Below, piece by piece: positions 18,230 through 26,606 of a stretch of DNA of 64,000 nt (its first letter is position 1; every line of letters begins with the position of its first letter). The position numbers and the translations under genes were made by a program. The notes under the pieces are model-generated. The model made no database searches. It was not told the DNA's origin and worked only from the letters and a program-made list of their open reading frames with translations. This DNA comes from Edaphobacter modestus. GTDB taxonomy: Bacteria > Acidobacteriota > Terriglobia > Terriglobales > Acidobacteriaceae. The DNA lies in the NCBI RefSeq assembly GCF_004217555.1, contig NZ_SHKW01000007.1:62001-126000 (forward strand), written 5' to 3'.

Positions 18230-19312
18230 GTGAACACATCTGCTCCTCCCATCCACACGCGGCATCGCGGCTTCGATCTCTTGCGCGTCATCGCCATTTA
18301 CATGGTCATGCAGATCCACACCGGCGAGTTCGAGTACATAGCTCCAGACGGAACCGTACTGCACACGGCGGGAGCCTGGGCAGTGGGATGGACAAACTCG
18401 CTCCTGCGCGTCTGCGTGCCGCTTTTCGTGATGATTACCGGATTCTTCCTTTTCCCCGTCGGGGATGAACGCAAATTCTTCCGGAAGCGCTTTACCCGCG
18501 TGCTAATTCCCTTTGTGATCTGGTGCGCGGTTTACGCTTTCTATTACTACGCGCAGGGGGCAATCTCCCTTCAGACCGCTCTGCTCAACATCGCCAGAAT
18601 CCCCGTCAACTACGGCACTGAAGTCGGCCATCTGTGGTTTGTATATATGCTGATGGCGATTTACCTTATCGCGCCTGTGTTCTCACCGTGGATCGTTTCG
18701 GCAAGCCGGAAGAGCATGGAGCTCTTCCTGGTGCTGTGGGCCATCACACTGTTGCTGCCCTTCATTCACCTCTTCGTCTCAGAGGTATGGGGCGAGTGTT
18801 ATTGGAATGCAACGCCAACCCTCTACTACTTCTCAGGCTTCATCGGCTATGCCGTACTCGCCGCTTACACCAAGCGATTCTGGATGGCGCCTTCGTTGCG
18901 TCTCGATTGGGTCGCAATCGGCATGGTTGTTGCAGGCTACTCCGTTACCCTCTCAGGATTCCTATACAGACTTCGTCACGAGCACGAAGTAAAGAGCCTC
19001 GAGTTGACGTGGAACTTCACCACGCTGAACGTTGCGGTCATGACAGCGGGAATTTTCCTGCTCTTCCGAAACCTTCGTGCAGACCGCGGAAACAGTCTCC
19101 TATGGCGGATCATCGACGATCTTTCGCGCATGAGCTATGGCATGTATCTGGCGCACATCATCGTACTCAACGCGATTCACTCCCTCGTGGCGCCGCTAAT
19201 TGAAAATCCGTTTCTGCGCATACCTACAATCGCATTCACAACCTTCGTGATTACCTATCTCGCGGTCAAGCTGCTCTCTCTGTTGCCGTGGAGCAAATAC
19301 CTCGTCGGATAA
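18230..19312 (+). CDS. acyltransferase-3 family membrane protein
   Basis: The 360-residue protein starts at GTG 18230. RGFDLLRVIAIYMVMQIH near the N-terminus carries the conserved Arg and His of the acyltransferase-3 (OafA/WecH) family. About ten transmembrane helices follow. The family moves acyl groups, often acetyl or succinyl, onto extracytoplasmic sugars or glycolipids. LLRVCVPLFVMITGFFLF and YGMYLAHIIVLNAI are typical helices of the fold. It has no C-terminal SGNH domain. No surface polysaccharide genes lie nearby apart from the glycosyltransferase at 13.8 kb. Confidence 0.85.
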   Translation: MNTSAPPIHTRHRGFDLLRVIAIYMVMQIHTGEFEYIAPDGTVLHTAGAWAVGWTNSLLRVCVPLFVMITGFFLFPVGDERKFFRKRFTRVLIPFVIWCAVYAFYYYAQGAISLQTALLNIARIPVNYGTEVGHLWFVYMLMAIYLIAPVFSPWIVSASRKSMELFLVLWAITLLLPFIHLFVSEVWGECYWNATPTLYYFSGFIGYAVLAAYTKRFWMAPSLRLDWVAIGMVVAGYSVTLSGFLYRLRHEHEVKSLELTWNFTTLNVAVMTAGIFLLFRNLRADRGNSLLWRIIDDLSRMSYGMYLAHIIVLNAIHSLVAPLIENPFLRIPTIAFTTFVITYLAVKLLSLLPWSKYLVG

Positions 19313-19344
19313 GCCTCCGAGCACCGGAGGCACAGCCGTATTGT

Positions 19345-19701
19345 TCAGTAGCGCACCTTTTCAGAATCAACCTGATCGCTCTTGCGGTCACTATGCGAGA
19401 TCGCCCGCAACTCACGGACGTTCGCTACGATGACCTCGTGTCCAAGTTCCTGAAGCTGCTCGCTGATCCAGATCGAATGAGTCCCCGCTTCCATCGCCAC
19501 TCGCGCTGGTGGTAGATCGGTAAACCACTTCTCAACTGCCTTCGGGCTGGTTCTGAAACGGCCTCGATCGACTACCTCGCCGTCTTGGTTGATGGTGCAG
19601 TAATGGCTCCAGACATCTCCAAGGTCGATACCGATCGTCGTCTCAACTCTGGACCGTCTGCAGGGTACTTCCGCGATGAGGTGCTGCGCCGTCTTCTTCA
19701 T
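19345..19701 (-). pseudogene. N-terminal half of an IS110-family transposase
   Basis: From ATG 19701, 118 residues cover the RuvC-like DEDD domain: GIDLGDVWSHYC with the first Asp, VAMEAGTHSIWI with the Glu, and SDRKSDQVDSEK with the Asp pair. It then ends at a stop after VRY. The C-terminal Tnp_20 half is absent here. A C-terminal half of the same type begins at the equivalent point (VDAEKLARYA) in the fusion at 9232-10497, on the opposite strand 9.6 kb away. It cannot act alone. Confidence 0.85.
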
Positions 19702-19798
19702 GGGAAACAGTCTCTCCGATCCGAAGGACCTGCTCATCCCATTTATCAGGATCCACATTACTTCGCGAAGGGTAAGATTTTGCTGGCGCGCAAAGCGG

Positions 19799-20935
19799 TC
19801 ACTTGACGGGCTGGTAACTAGTAAACAAATCAACCACGCTCTGAGGCGCGTTGTCGTTGAAGAATAGCTTGAGGTTCCGGTCAGCCTCCGCGGCGGCGGA
19901 CGCGCTGCGAGGAAAGAGGTCCTGTTCATACGCGATGAGCGCGGCTTCAACGTCACCGGGGTGGGCGGCTATGGCCCTCCCGAGTTCCGCGCCGTCGTAC
20001 ATTGCGAGGTTGGCTCCTTCACCTGCGAACGGCGACATCAGGTGCGCTGCATCGCCGATCAGTGTCACCCCGGGCACCCGTTTCCATCTCTGCTCGATTG
20101 GAAGTGCATAGATAGGGCGAAGCATGGGGTCGGTCTCCGTGGCGGTGAGGAGCGTTGTCAGCTCCGGGGCCCATCCGTCGAATTCGGCGGCGACGCTTGC
20201 CAAGGTAGATACGGGGTCGGAGAAGTCGATGCTGGCGATCCAGTACTCGGGCTTGTTGAGCGCCACGTACGCGTGCAGCGTGGCATCGGCCTCGCGGTGT
20301 GCCATGATGCCTTTGCCTGGCGCAAGGGCCATCATCGTGCCGCTGCCAACCGCTTCCGCGCTTGCCTTGTGGCGGGTCTCGCTGTCGAAAAGGAAGGTCT
20401 CGATGAACGAGGTGCCGACATACACCGGTTTTGCGTCGGAGAGGAGCGGACGAACTCTGGACCAGGCTCCGTCCGCGCCCACGAGGAGGTCGGTCGTCAC
20501 TGTCGAGCCATTCGCGAAGGTCACCACGTGCCTGCCATCGCCGAGGGGAGACACTTCTGTGGTCTTATGCCCCCAGCGGACCGTACCAGCAGGAAGGGAG
20601 TCCAGCAGAATGCGACGAAGGTCGCCCCGGGGTACCTCAGGTCGACCGCCGTTGCCCTTGTCGGGCTGATACAGCAGGACGTTGGCGTCCTTATCGAGGA
20701 CGCACTGCGCCTCAGCCTCAGCCTGGATGAGCCCGAGGAATTCGTCGAAGAGTCCCGCTGCCTTAAGTGCAAGCTGCCCGTTGTATTCGTGTATATCGAG
20801 CAAGCCGCCTTGTCCACGTGCGTTCGCCGAAGCTTCCGCTTCGTAGACCGTCGCGGAAATTCCGTGAACGTGGAGCACACGCGCAAGTGTTAGTCCGCCG
20901 AGCCCAGCACCGATGATCGTGATTGGAGTCTTCAT
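19799..20935 (-). CDS. FAD-dependent monooxygenase (TetX-like)
   Basis: From ATG 20935 the protein has 378 residues. The dinucleotide motif GAGLGG is at residues 9-14 in ITIIGAGLGGLTLARVL. The second FAD motif is near 280-300 (VTLIGDAAHLMSPFAGEGAN), and the substrate-side GQGGLLDIHEYNGQLAL resembles tetracycline-modifying and aromatic flavin hydroxylases. Such enzymes use NADPH and oxygen to hydroxylate aromatic or polyketide substrates. Resistance activity cannot be claimed from sequence alone. It is divergent from a TetR repressor across a perfect palindrome, so inducible expression is very likely. Confidence 0.85.
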   Translation of the reverse strand: MKTPITIIGAGLGGLTLARVLHVHGISATVYEAEASANARGQGGLLDIHEYNGQLALKAAGLFDEFLGLIQAEAEAQCVLDKDANVLLYQPDKGNGGRPEVPRGDLRRILLDSLPAGTVRWGHKTTEVSPLGDGRHVVTFANGSTVTTDLLVGADGAWSRVRPLLSDAKPVYVGTSFIETFLFDSETRHKASAEAVGSGTMMALAPGKGIMAHREADATLHAYVALNKPEYWIASIDFSDPVSTLASVAAEFDGWAPELTTLLTATETDPMLRPIYALPIEQRWKRVPGVTLIGDAAHLMSPFAGEGANLAMYDGAELGRAIAAHPGDVEAALIAYEQDLFPRSASAAAEADRNLKLFFNDNAPQSVVDLFTSYQPVK

Positions 20936-20973
20936 AATGAATGGTTCGCGGTTGCCGTACCTCGCTGGCAACT

Positions 20974-21011
20974 ATGGAACGTCATTCCATAATTATGGAA
21001 TGACGTTCCAT
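20974..21011. promoter_or_regulatory. 38-bp perfect palindromic operator of the TetR/monooxygenase pair
   Basis: Every base of 20974-21011 pairs with its mirror. Each half reads ATGGAACGTCATTCCATAA. Within each half ATGGAACG and ATTCCAT form a smaller inverted element, so two overlapping repressor dimers could bind. It lies between the FAD monooxygenase start (20935) and the TetR start (21029), where it would cover both promoters. Confidence 0.85.
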
Positions 21012-21028
21012 GTGTGTCAAGATTGATC

Positions 21029-21736
21029 ATGGTTCAAAAAGCGCGCCCCAAGAGGACGAGCAGCAGCCAACGACGGGAAGAATCGCTCTCACGGGAACAA
21101 ATCATCGAAGCGTCGATCGAGCTCTTGGACAACAGCGGAGAAGGCGGTCTCACATTCCGCACCCTGTCCGAGCGGCTGGCCACCGGCCCTGGTGCCATTT
21201 ACTGGCACATCGCCAACAAGAGCGATCTGCTGACCGCCGCATGCGACACCATCATCGCTCGTACCATGACCGCGTCCCTCGCTTCAGTCACGACGGGCGC
21301 GACGCCGCAAGCAGCCATTCGCCTCCTCGCGCTGGCTATGTTCGACGCCATCGACGCGCATCCGTGGGTCGGATCGGCGCTCACACGTTCCCCGGGGCAG
21401 TCGCCCATGCTCCGCATTGTTGAACGCATTGGCCAGCAGATCCGGGCCCTTGGTGTACCGCCAAAAAAACACTGGGTTACCGCGTCCGCGTTGCTGAGCT
21501 ATATCCTCGGCGTCGCTGGGCGGAATGCAGCCAACGGGCAGCTCGCTCGAACGCAAGGCCTCAACAGATCCGACTTGCTGGAGGCGGTGTCAACGGCTTG
21601 GTCTCAACTCGATCCGGAGGAGTATCCGTTCACACGCAGCCTGGCAGGACAGTTGCGCTCTCACGACGACCGAAAGGATTTTCTCGCCGGGATCGATCTC
21701 ATCCTCAGAGGTATTGGCTCACCGCATCGAAGATAG
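21029..21736 (+). CDS. TetR/AcrR-family repressor
   Basis: The protein has 235 residues from ATG 21029; a GTG at 21014 would overlap the operator edge. The N-terminal helix-turn-helix is about 20-65 (SREQIIEASIELLDNSGEGG, then FRTLSERLATGPGAIYWHIA). The rest is the all-helical ligand and dimerisation domain (TetR_C type, HPWVGSALTRSPGQSPMLRI). It is divergent from the FAD monooxygenase and next to the palindrome, so it probably represses both genes and releases them on binding a small hydrophobic ligand. Confidence 0.88.
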   Translation: MVQKARPKRTSSSQRREESLSREQIIEASIELLDNSGEGGLTFRTLSERLATGPGAIYWHIANKSDLLTAACDTIIARTMTASLASVTTGATPQAAIRLLALAMFDAIDAHPWVGSALTRSPGQSPMLRIVERIGQQIRALGVPPKKHWVTASALLSYILGVAGRNAANGQLARTQGLNRSDLLEAVSTAWSQLDPEEYPFTRSLAGQLRSHDDRKDFLAGIDLILRGIGSPHRR

Positions 21737-21887
21737 ATTGAAGCCACATCGGATTAGTACCGAGAGAAACGCCCTTGTCGTCACTTGTCCGTATTGTTTG
21801 AATGTTAGTCATCGAGGAGCACGTGGTGTTGCATAGGCTGAACTCGGCGGCGACGCCGATTCAGAGAACAACCACGGAGGCTCCTCC

Positions 21888-22892
21888 ATGACGACTATGA
21901 ACTATATCGGATTGGACGTTCACAAGAAGACGATCAGCTACTGCGTGAAGGACGTGAGTGGCCGGATACAGCAGGAAGGCAAGATCGGGTCAACCCGACG
22001 CGAGCTGGATTGTTGGATGAAGACTTTGCCCCAGCCGTGGACCGTTGCGATGGAGGCGACGATTTTCAGCGGCTGGATCAAGGTGGCACATCCATTGATG
22101 CTGCGCGCGATTGCTGCAGCCAAGAAGAAGAACGACCAGATCGATGCCAGCAAGCTCGCCGACTGCCTGAGATGCGACTTCCTCCCGGAGTGCCACATGA
22201 TGCCTGCAGCGATACGGGATCGAAGGCGCACGCTGAGGTATCGGCATCTGCTGGCGAGGCAGATGGTGCAGATGAAGAACCGTGTCTCAGGACCGCTGAT
22301 GGAGACGGGCGTGGAATATAAACAAGCAACGGCTGCACAAGGTGAGTTACTTCCGGGAATTGCTCTCCGCGAGCAAGGAGGTTCCTCCGAGCATACGGCC
22401 GCTGTTGAAGCTCAGCCGGGAGACGATCGAGCGCTGTCAAAGGACCGAGTACGCCCTGGTCAACTCTCTCCAGCTCGATCCGGTGTTGGCCGACCGGATC
22501 AAACGACTCCGAACGGTTCCTGGCGTGGGTCCGATCACTGCACTGACGTGGCTCTGGAAATCGGGGATGTCTCACGCTTCCGCTCGATCAAGCAGGCCAT
22601 CAGCTACTGCGGCCTCTGCGGAGATGAACGGAGCTTGGCCGACAAGGCGATGCGTATGCCGCTCTCGAAGCAGCGCAATAAACATATCCAGCGTGCGCTG
22701 GTAGAAGCCGCCAAGTTGGCACCGAGACAGAACCACGAAATGGCTGTGATTTATGACCAGGAAAGACAAAAAGGAAATAGCAATCGGGCGACACTTGCCG
22801 TAGCGCGAAAGATGGTCGCGTATTTGCTTGCCGTGGATCGGCAACAGAGAGACTTCGTGCCTGCTGAAGAACGCAGGACTACGGCAGCATAA
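21888..22892 (+). pseudogene. IS110-family transposase with two compensating frameshifts
   Basis: The frame runs 334 codons from ATG 21888, but only the two ends are native. Residues 1-about 142 hold the DEDD domain (YIGLDVHKKTISYCVKDVSG, VAMEATIFSGW, DQIDASKLAD). From about 228 on the Tnp_20 domain resumes (ALEIGDVSRFRSIKQAISYC). Between them the native text lies in another frame: YFRELLSASKEVPPSIRPLL and VPGVGPITALTW can be read from about 22340 to 22550. An extra A in ATAAACAAG (about 22320) and a lost G in ACGTGGCTC (about 22550) explain it. About 80 residues are therefore garbled, and catalysis is probably lost. Confidence 0.8.
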
Positions 22893-23600
22893 AATACTGC
22901 CGAAATAAACAGCATGAACAAAATGCGCAACCTGCCAGGTCCTGCATGTTGCCGAGGAGATCACACTCCCGAGGCTCTCTACGAATTGTTTCGGGACTGG
23001 CAGAGAACACAAACTCAATCCTCTGTGACGGCTCTTCGGAGCCCGAGACTGCAAATGGATGTCTGGTTCTGCCGAGCGCAGGAACCGATGCCGAGAGGCA
23101 CCTGTTGCGCGTAGAACATCCTGAAACTGTTGATTTGCACGCTCTCCCGAGCGCGCCCGGGACACCCGCGCCTTCACTTGACAGATGACTACATGGATGT
23201 CGGCTATCCGGAAGTAATCCAACTCTACAAGCATCGGCTGCGCCGTGAATCATCTCCGTAGCACTGGCATACAGACAAATTAATCTCTCACCTAACTAAA
23301 ACGCAGCCCCTCACAATGCCCCGGCTCCCTGTCACGCTCTTCTCCAACGCCCAGTTCCGCGACCCTCTCACCCTCTGGCCCCTGGCGCGGCCGCTACAGT
23401 TCAGTCCTCTGAGATCGCCTTCAGCGCCACTGCCGCCATCCGCATCATGCAAGATGCGCAACTCAACGCCGACGCGGCTACGGCGAACAAGCTGCATGAC
23501 AACGTAGCTGGCATCGTCAAGGAGTAATCGGTGGAATATCAGAAGTGGGCAAGATGCAGAATCTACACAACTGTTGGTCAGACAGCCGGACTCACATGAA
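22893..23600. other. gene-free region after the IS110 with a short coding remnant
   Basis: The first 300 bases are probably the 3' flank of the IS110 element. Around 23390-23527 one frame reads SSEIAFSATAAIRIMQDAQL, then NADAATANKLHDNVAGIVKE, ending in TAA. This is a plausible C-terminus of a helical protein whose start is lost. No family is assigned. Confidence 0.35.
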
Positions 23601-24422
23601 TCAATTGACGTGGGCTTCGTCGTCGTTCATGGAGAAGACATCTTTCATGTTGTCTTCATAGGGAAAGACGTGGATCATCCAGCTAAACATTACGGGATAG
23701 AATGTGCCGCCTTCGGCCTGGCAGGCTTCTTTGGTGTGGATCGAGCCGAACATACCGAATTTGGGATGCTCGCCGTGGTACTCCTTGACCTTTTCGGCCG
23801 GGGCTGCGCAGAAGTTTATGTGAAGGTGCCAGCGCGCGATGCTGAGTGGAATGCGCAGGTTCAGCTCATCCTCGGTTGCGTCGCGGCGAGCGGTGAACAT
23901 GACTCCTTCGAGCTTGTAGCGCTGGGTGGGAGTGCGGCGGTAGAGCAGCGATGAGGGTTTGGTTGGATCGAACTGGGTGTCGGCCAGGCGGCCATTCGCT
24001 TCGTTGTTGAAGTGGTACTGAGGCTGCTCCAGCTTCGGGTTGGCGATTGCGTAGCCTTCGGCCAAGGCTTTTTTGTAGTCTTTGTACTTCTCGATGGTCG
24101 CCGTGACTTCGGCTACGAGAGCTTTTGCCTTCTGTTCGTCGCCGGGCTGCTTCGGCCGCAGCGGGGTGATGCACATGTGATTCGCCATGGCAGCCATGCT
24201 CTGGCCCATGACGGTCATGTTGTCCATACCGCTCATATCGTCACATACATGGTTGGTGTCGTTTATAGCCATGCCAGACTTGCCGGGCATGTTGTGCTGC
24301 CATGCGTTTGCGGGGAGCGGGATCATCAAAACGGCTCCGAGGGATGGCAGCACAGCGCTGTAAAGATGCACGGTGCGCCGTCTGGCTATCCCGTATTCCC
24401 GATGGCAGCGGACATAGGCCAT
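23601..24422 (-). CDS. Met/His-rich exported protein, unknown function
   Basis: The product has 273 residues. A hydrophobic segment (about 20-40, VLPSLGAVLMIPLPANA) looks like a signal peptide or anchor. Residues about 43-90 are rich in Met and His (HNMPGKSGM, CDDMSGMDNMTVMGQSMAAM), a composition seen in copper-binding periplasmic proteins. A folded domain follows with WHLHINFCAAPAEKVKEYHG (about 204-223) and a C-terminal MIHVFPYEDNMKDVF. The function is not known. Metal binding is an inference from composition, and the start could be internal. Confidence 0.6.
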   Translation of the reverse strand: MAYVRCHREYGIARRRTVHLYSAVLPSLGAVLMIPLPANAWQHNMPGKSGMAINDTNHVCDDMSGMDNMTVMGQSMAAMANHMCITPLRPKQPGDEQKAKALVAEVTATIEKYKDYKKALAEGYAIANPKLEQPQYHFNNEANGRLADTQFDPTKPSSLLYRRTPTQRYKLEGVMFTARRDATEDELNLRIPLSIARWHLHINFCAAPAEKVKEYHGEHPKFGMFGSIHTKEACQAEGGTFYPVMFSWMIHVFPYEDNMKDVFSMNDDEAHVN

Positions 24423-24699
24423 ACCCGTATGACGCTTGGAATCGACTCCGAGTATAGATTGCCACCGAAACCGGACTTCGCAGGATATTTATCTTCAGCC
24501 GCGAAGGAGAGACCAACAGCGACGCAAGCCGTCGAGGATGAAGAATCCTTGTATCAGCAGGAAGAAGACTGGTGAGAAGCTGAGCGCGCGCAGGTACGGT
24601 ATAGCTAAAGCCGGTGGCCTAGCACCCACTTGAATCGGTCCATTCCGATTGAGGCAGCGAAGAACACCCCACGGAGAGAACGCTGAGGGCAAAAAATGC

Positions 24700-25512
24700 G
24701 GCTCTGTTGCATTAACTGGCGCAGAGGCAACTCGCTCGTACCGATGTTGCAGATCAGGCAGCAACATCGAACAGCTTGTTGATGAATTGAATTTCGCCGG
24801 CGACCTTAGGCTTTGCAGAGGAGGCAATGGCGGCGGCGGATCATACGCATAACCTCAAATCCCTTGATGGTGGCCGACGCTGTTCTCATCGTCTGAAAAC
24901 CGCGGGTAGGACGGATCACCCGCTTGAGACCACCGTGATCTGCCTCAATGATGTTGTTTAGATATTTCGACGTGCGGTGCTTCGTGTCCTGTGGCAACTT
25001 GCCTTCGTGCTGCAGCCGGCCAATCGCCTTGGGATAGGAGCCCAGCTTATCGGTTGTGATCGAGTGCGGCGGCCAGTTGCGCATCGTCTTCAGTGCCTTG
25101 CCCAGGAAGCGGTGTGCCGCGCACGTGTTACGGCGGTCCAGCAGCATGTAGTCGATCAACCGGCCATGCTTGTCGACGGCGCGGAACAAGTACTTCCACT
25201 GTCCACCGACCTTAACATAGATTTCGTCCACTCGCCAGGAGCTCGAGCGGTAGCCTTGATACCAACGGATGCGCTTTTCGAGCTCAGGCGCGTAACGCTG
25301 CATCCACCGGAAGATTGTCGAGGCGTCGACCTCAACTCCGCGCTCTTGCATCATCTCCGCGAGATCGCGATATGTGATGCCGTACTTGCAATACCACCGC
25401 ACGCATACCAGGATGATCTCGACCGGAAATCGCCGGCGCTTGAACATGGACATCTGCTGGACTCCTCGACTCACCTCTCACCATACACGGCCTTAGTTAA
25501 TGCAACAGAGCC
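24700..25512 (-). mobile_element. IS6-family insertion sequence (813 bp)
   Basis: The element is bounded by perfect 17-bp inverted repeats, GGCTCTGTTGCATTAAC at 24700-24716 and its complement at 25496-25512. It encloses a single transposase gene. Size, terminal sequence and DDE enzyme fit the IS6 (IS26-like) family. I see no clear 8-bp target duplication, which suggests rearrangement after insertion. Its ends match those of the two MITEs at 59574 and 62745. Confidence 0.9.
24806..25474 (-). CDS. IS6-family transposase
   Basis: The 222-residue DDE transposase is complete. A short HTH region (YRDLAEMMQERGVEVDASTI, about 35-54) is followed by catalytic residues in WRVDEIYVKV (Asp, about 83), TTDKLGSYPKAI (Asp) and the terminal Glu in KYLNNIIEADHGG. 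The true start may be the internal Met at 25453 (MFKRRRFPVEI follows). It would catalyse copy-in or cointegrate transposition typical of this family and is probably active. Confidence 0.9.
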   Translation of the reverse strand: MSRGVQQMSMFKRRRFPVEIILVCVRWYCKYGITYRDLAEMMQERGVEVDASTIFRWMQRYAPELEKRIRWYQGYRSSSWRVDEIYVKVGGQWKYLFRAVDKHGRLIDYMLLDRRNTCAAHRFLGKALKTMRNWPPHSITTDKLGSYPKAIGRLQHEGKLPQDTKHRTSKYLNNIIEADHGGLKRVIRPTRGFQTMRTASATIKGFEVMRMIRRRHCLLCKA

Positions 25513-25796
25513 GTATATAGGGGCGGCAGAAGGAAACACAGGCCGGGATACCTCGGCAATCTTCTGTCTGACTGCGTCTCTATTGCGGCCGCACATGATC
25601 CCTATTCTTTCAACAGTGCTGCAACCTAATCGATCATCATATGCGGTACCGACAACACCGACGAATCGTAGTCGAAGTACATACTTCTCGCCGTCCAAGG
25701 TACAGCCTGATCCCAAGGGCGATGGCTCCGGATCTAGGAGCTTGTTGAAATAGGTTCTGGCTTCGTCTGATCTGGGTGTTGGTCCGTCTCTGTTGT
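25513..25796. other. short region between IS6 and IS5-like element
   Basis: A minus-strand frame contains LDGEKYVLRLRFVGVVGTAY, which looks like protein sequence but has no start and runs into the IS6 element. The bases around 25737-25775 (TAGGAGCTTGTTGAAATAGG) probably contain the left end of the IS5-like element. Confidence 0.3.
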
Positions 25797-26573
25797 ATGC
25801 GTGGCGACGAGCGGGTTCAGGGTGAGATGTTCAGTTGTGTGACGTTGGAGCAGCGGGTTCCACAGGATCATCCTTTGCGCGAGATTCGCAAGTTGACGGA
25901 TGCAGTTCTGGTGTCGCTGAACGAGGATTTCGATGCGCTATATTCGGCATCCGGCCGTCCTTCGATTGCGCCCGAGTATGTGCTGCGGGCGCTGTTGTTG
26001 CAGGCGTTTTATTCGGTGCGTTCGGAGCGCCAGTTAGTCGAGCAGCTGAACTACAACCTGCTGTTCCGCTGGTTCGTCGGCCTGGGCATGGACGACGCGG
26101 TGTGGAACCATGCCGTGTTTTCCAAGAACCGCGACCGGCTGCTGACGTCGGACGTGGCGCAGCGGTTCTTCGCCGAGGTGAACGTGCTGGCGAAGCGCTT
26201 CATGAGTGACGAGCACTTCACCGTGGACGGCACGCTGATCCAGGCCTGGGCATCGCAGAAGAGCTTCCGGCCGAAGGATGGCTCCGATGATGGCGACGGC
26301 ACTAACTTCCGTGGGCAGAAGAGGTCGAACGAGACCCATCAATCGACTACCGATCCGGAGGCGCGGCTCTACAAGAAGAGCTATGGCAAGGAGTCGAAGC
26401 TCGCGTACCTGGGCCATGCGCTGGTGGAGAACCGCAACGGCCTGATCGCCGCCGCGATGGCGACCCAGGCCGACGGCCATGCCGAGCGCGACGCCGCCCT
26501 GCTGATGCTCGACGAGCGGCAGAAGAACAGCTCGCGGCGCATCACGTGTAGCTTTCGGAATTATTTGGCGTAG
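25797..26573 (+). pseudogene. IS5/IS1182-like transposase, 3' part lost to the TniA/TniB element
   Basis: From ATG 25797, about 249 native residues cover the DUF772 N-terminal domain (FSCVTLEQRVPQDHPLREIR, then SERQLVEQLNYNLLFRWFVG) and the first catalytic Asp region (DEHFTVDGTLIQAWASQKSF). The native frame stops at SSRRIT at about 26545, exactly where the next transposon begins. The last codons are from that element. The rest of the DDE domain is not found on the far side of the insertion, so the 3' part has been deleted. Confidence 0.85.
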
Positions 26574-26593
26574 TGTTTCGGAATTATATGGCG
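26553..26593 (+). repeat. left-end pair of transposase binding sites
   Basis: Two direct 18-mers, TTTCGGAATTATTTGGCG (26553-26570) and TTTCGGAATTATATGGCG (26576-26593), start 23 bases apart. They end 13 bases before the transposase ATG, so the left end probably also contains the promoter. Confidence 0.8.
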
Positions 26594-26606
26594 TAATGTC
26601 TTTGAC

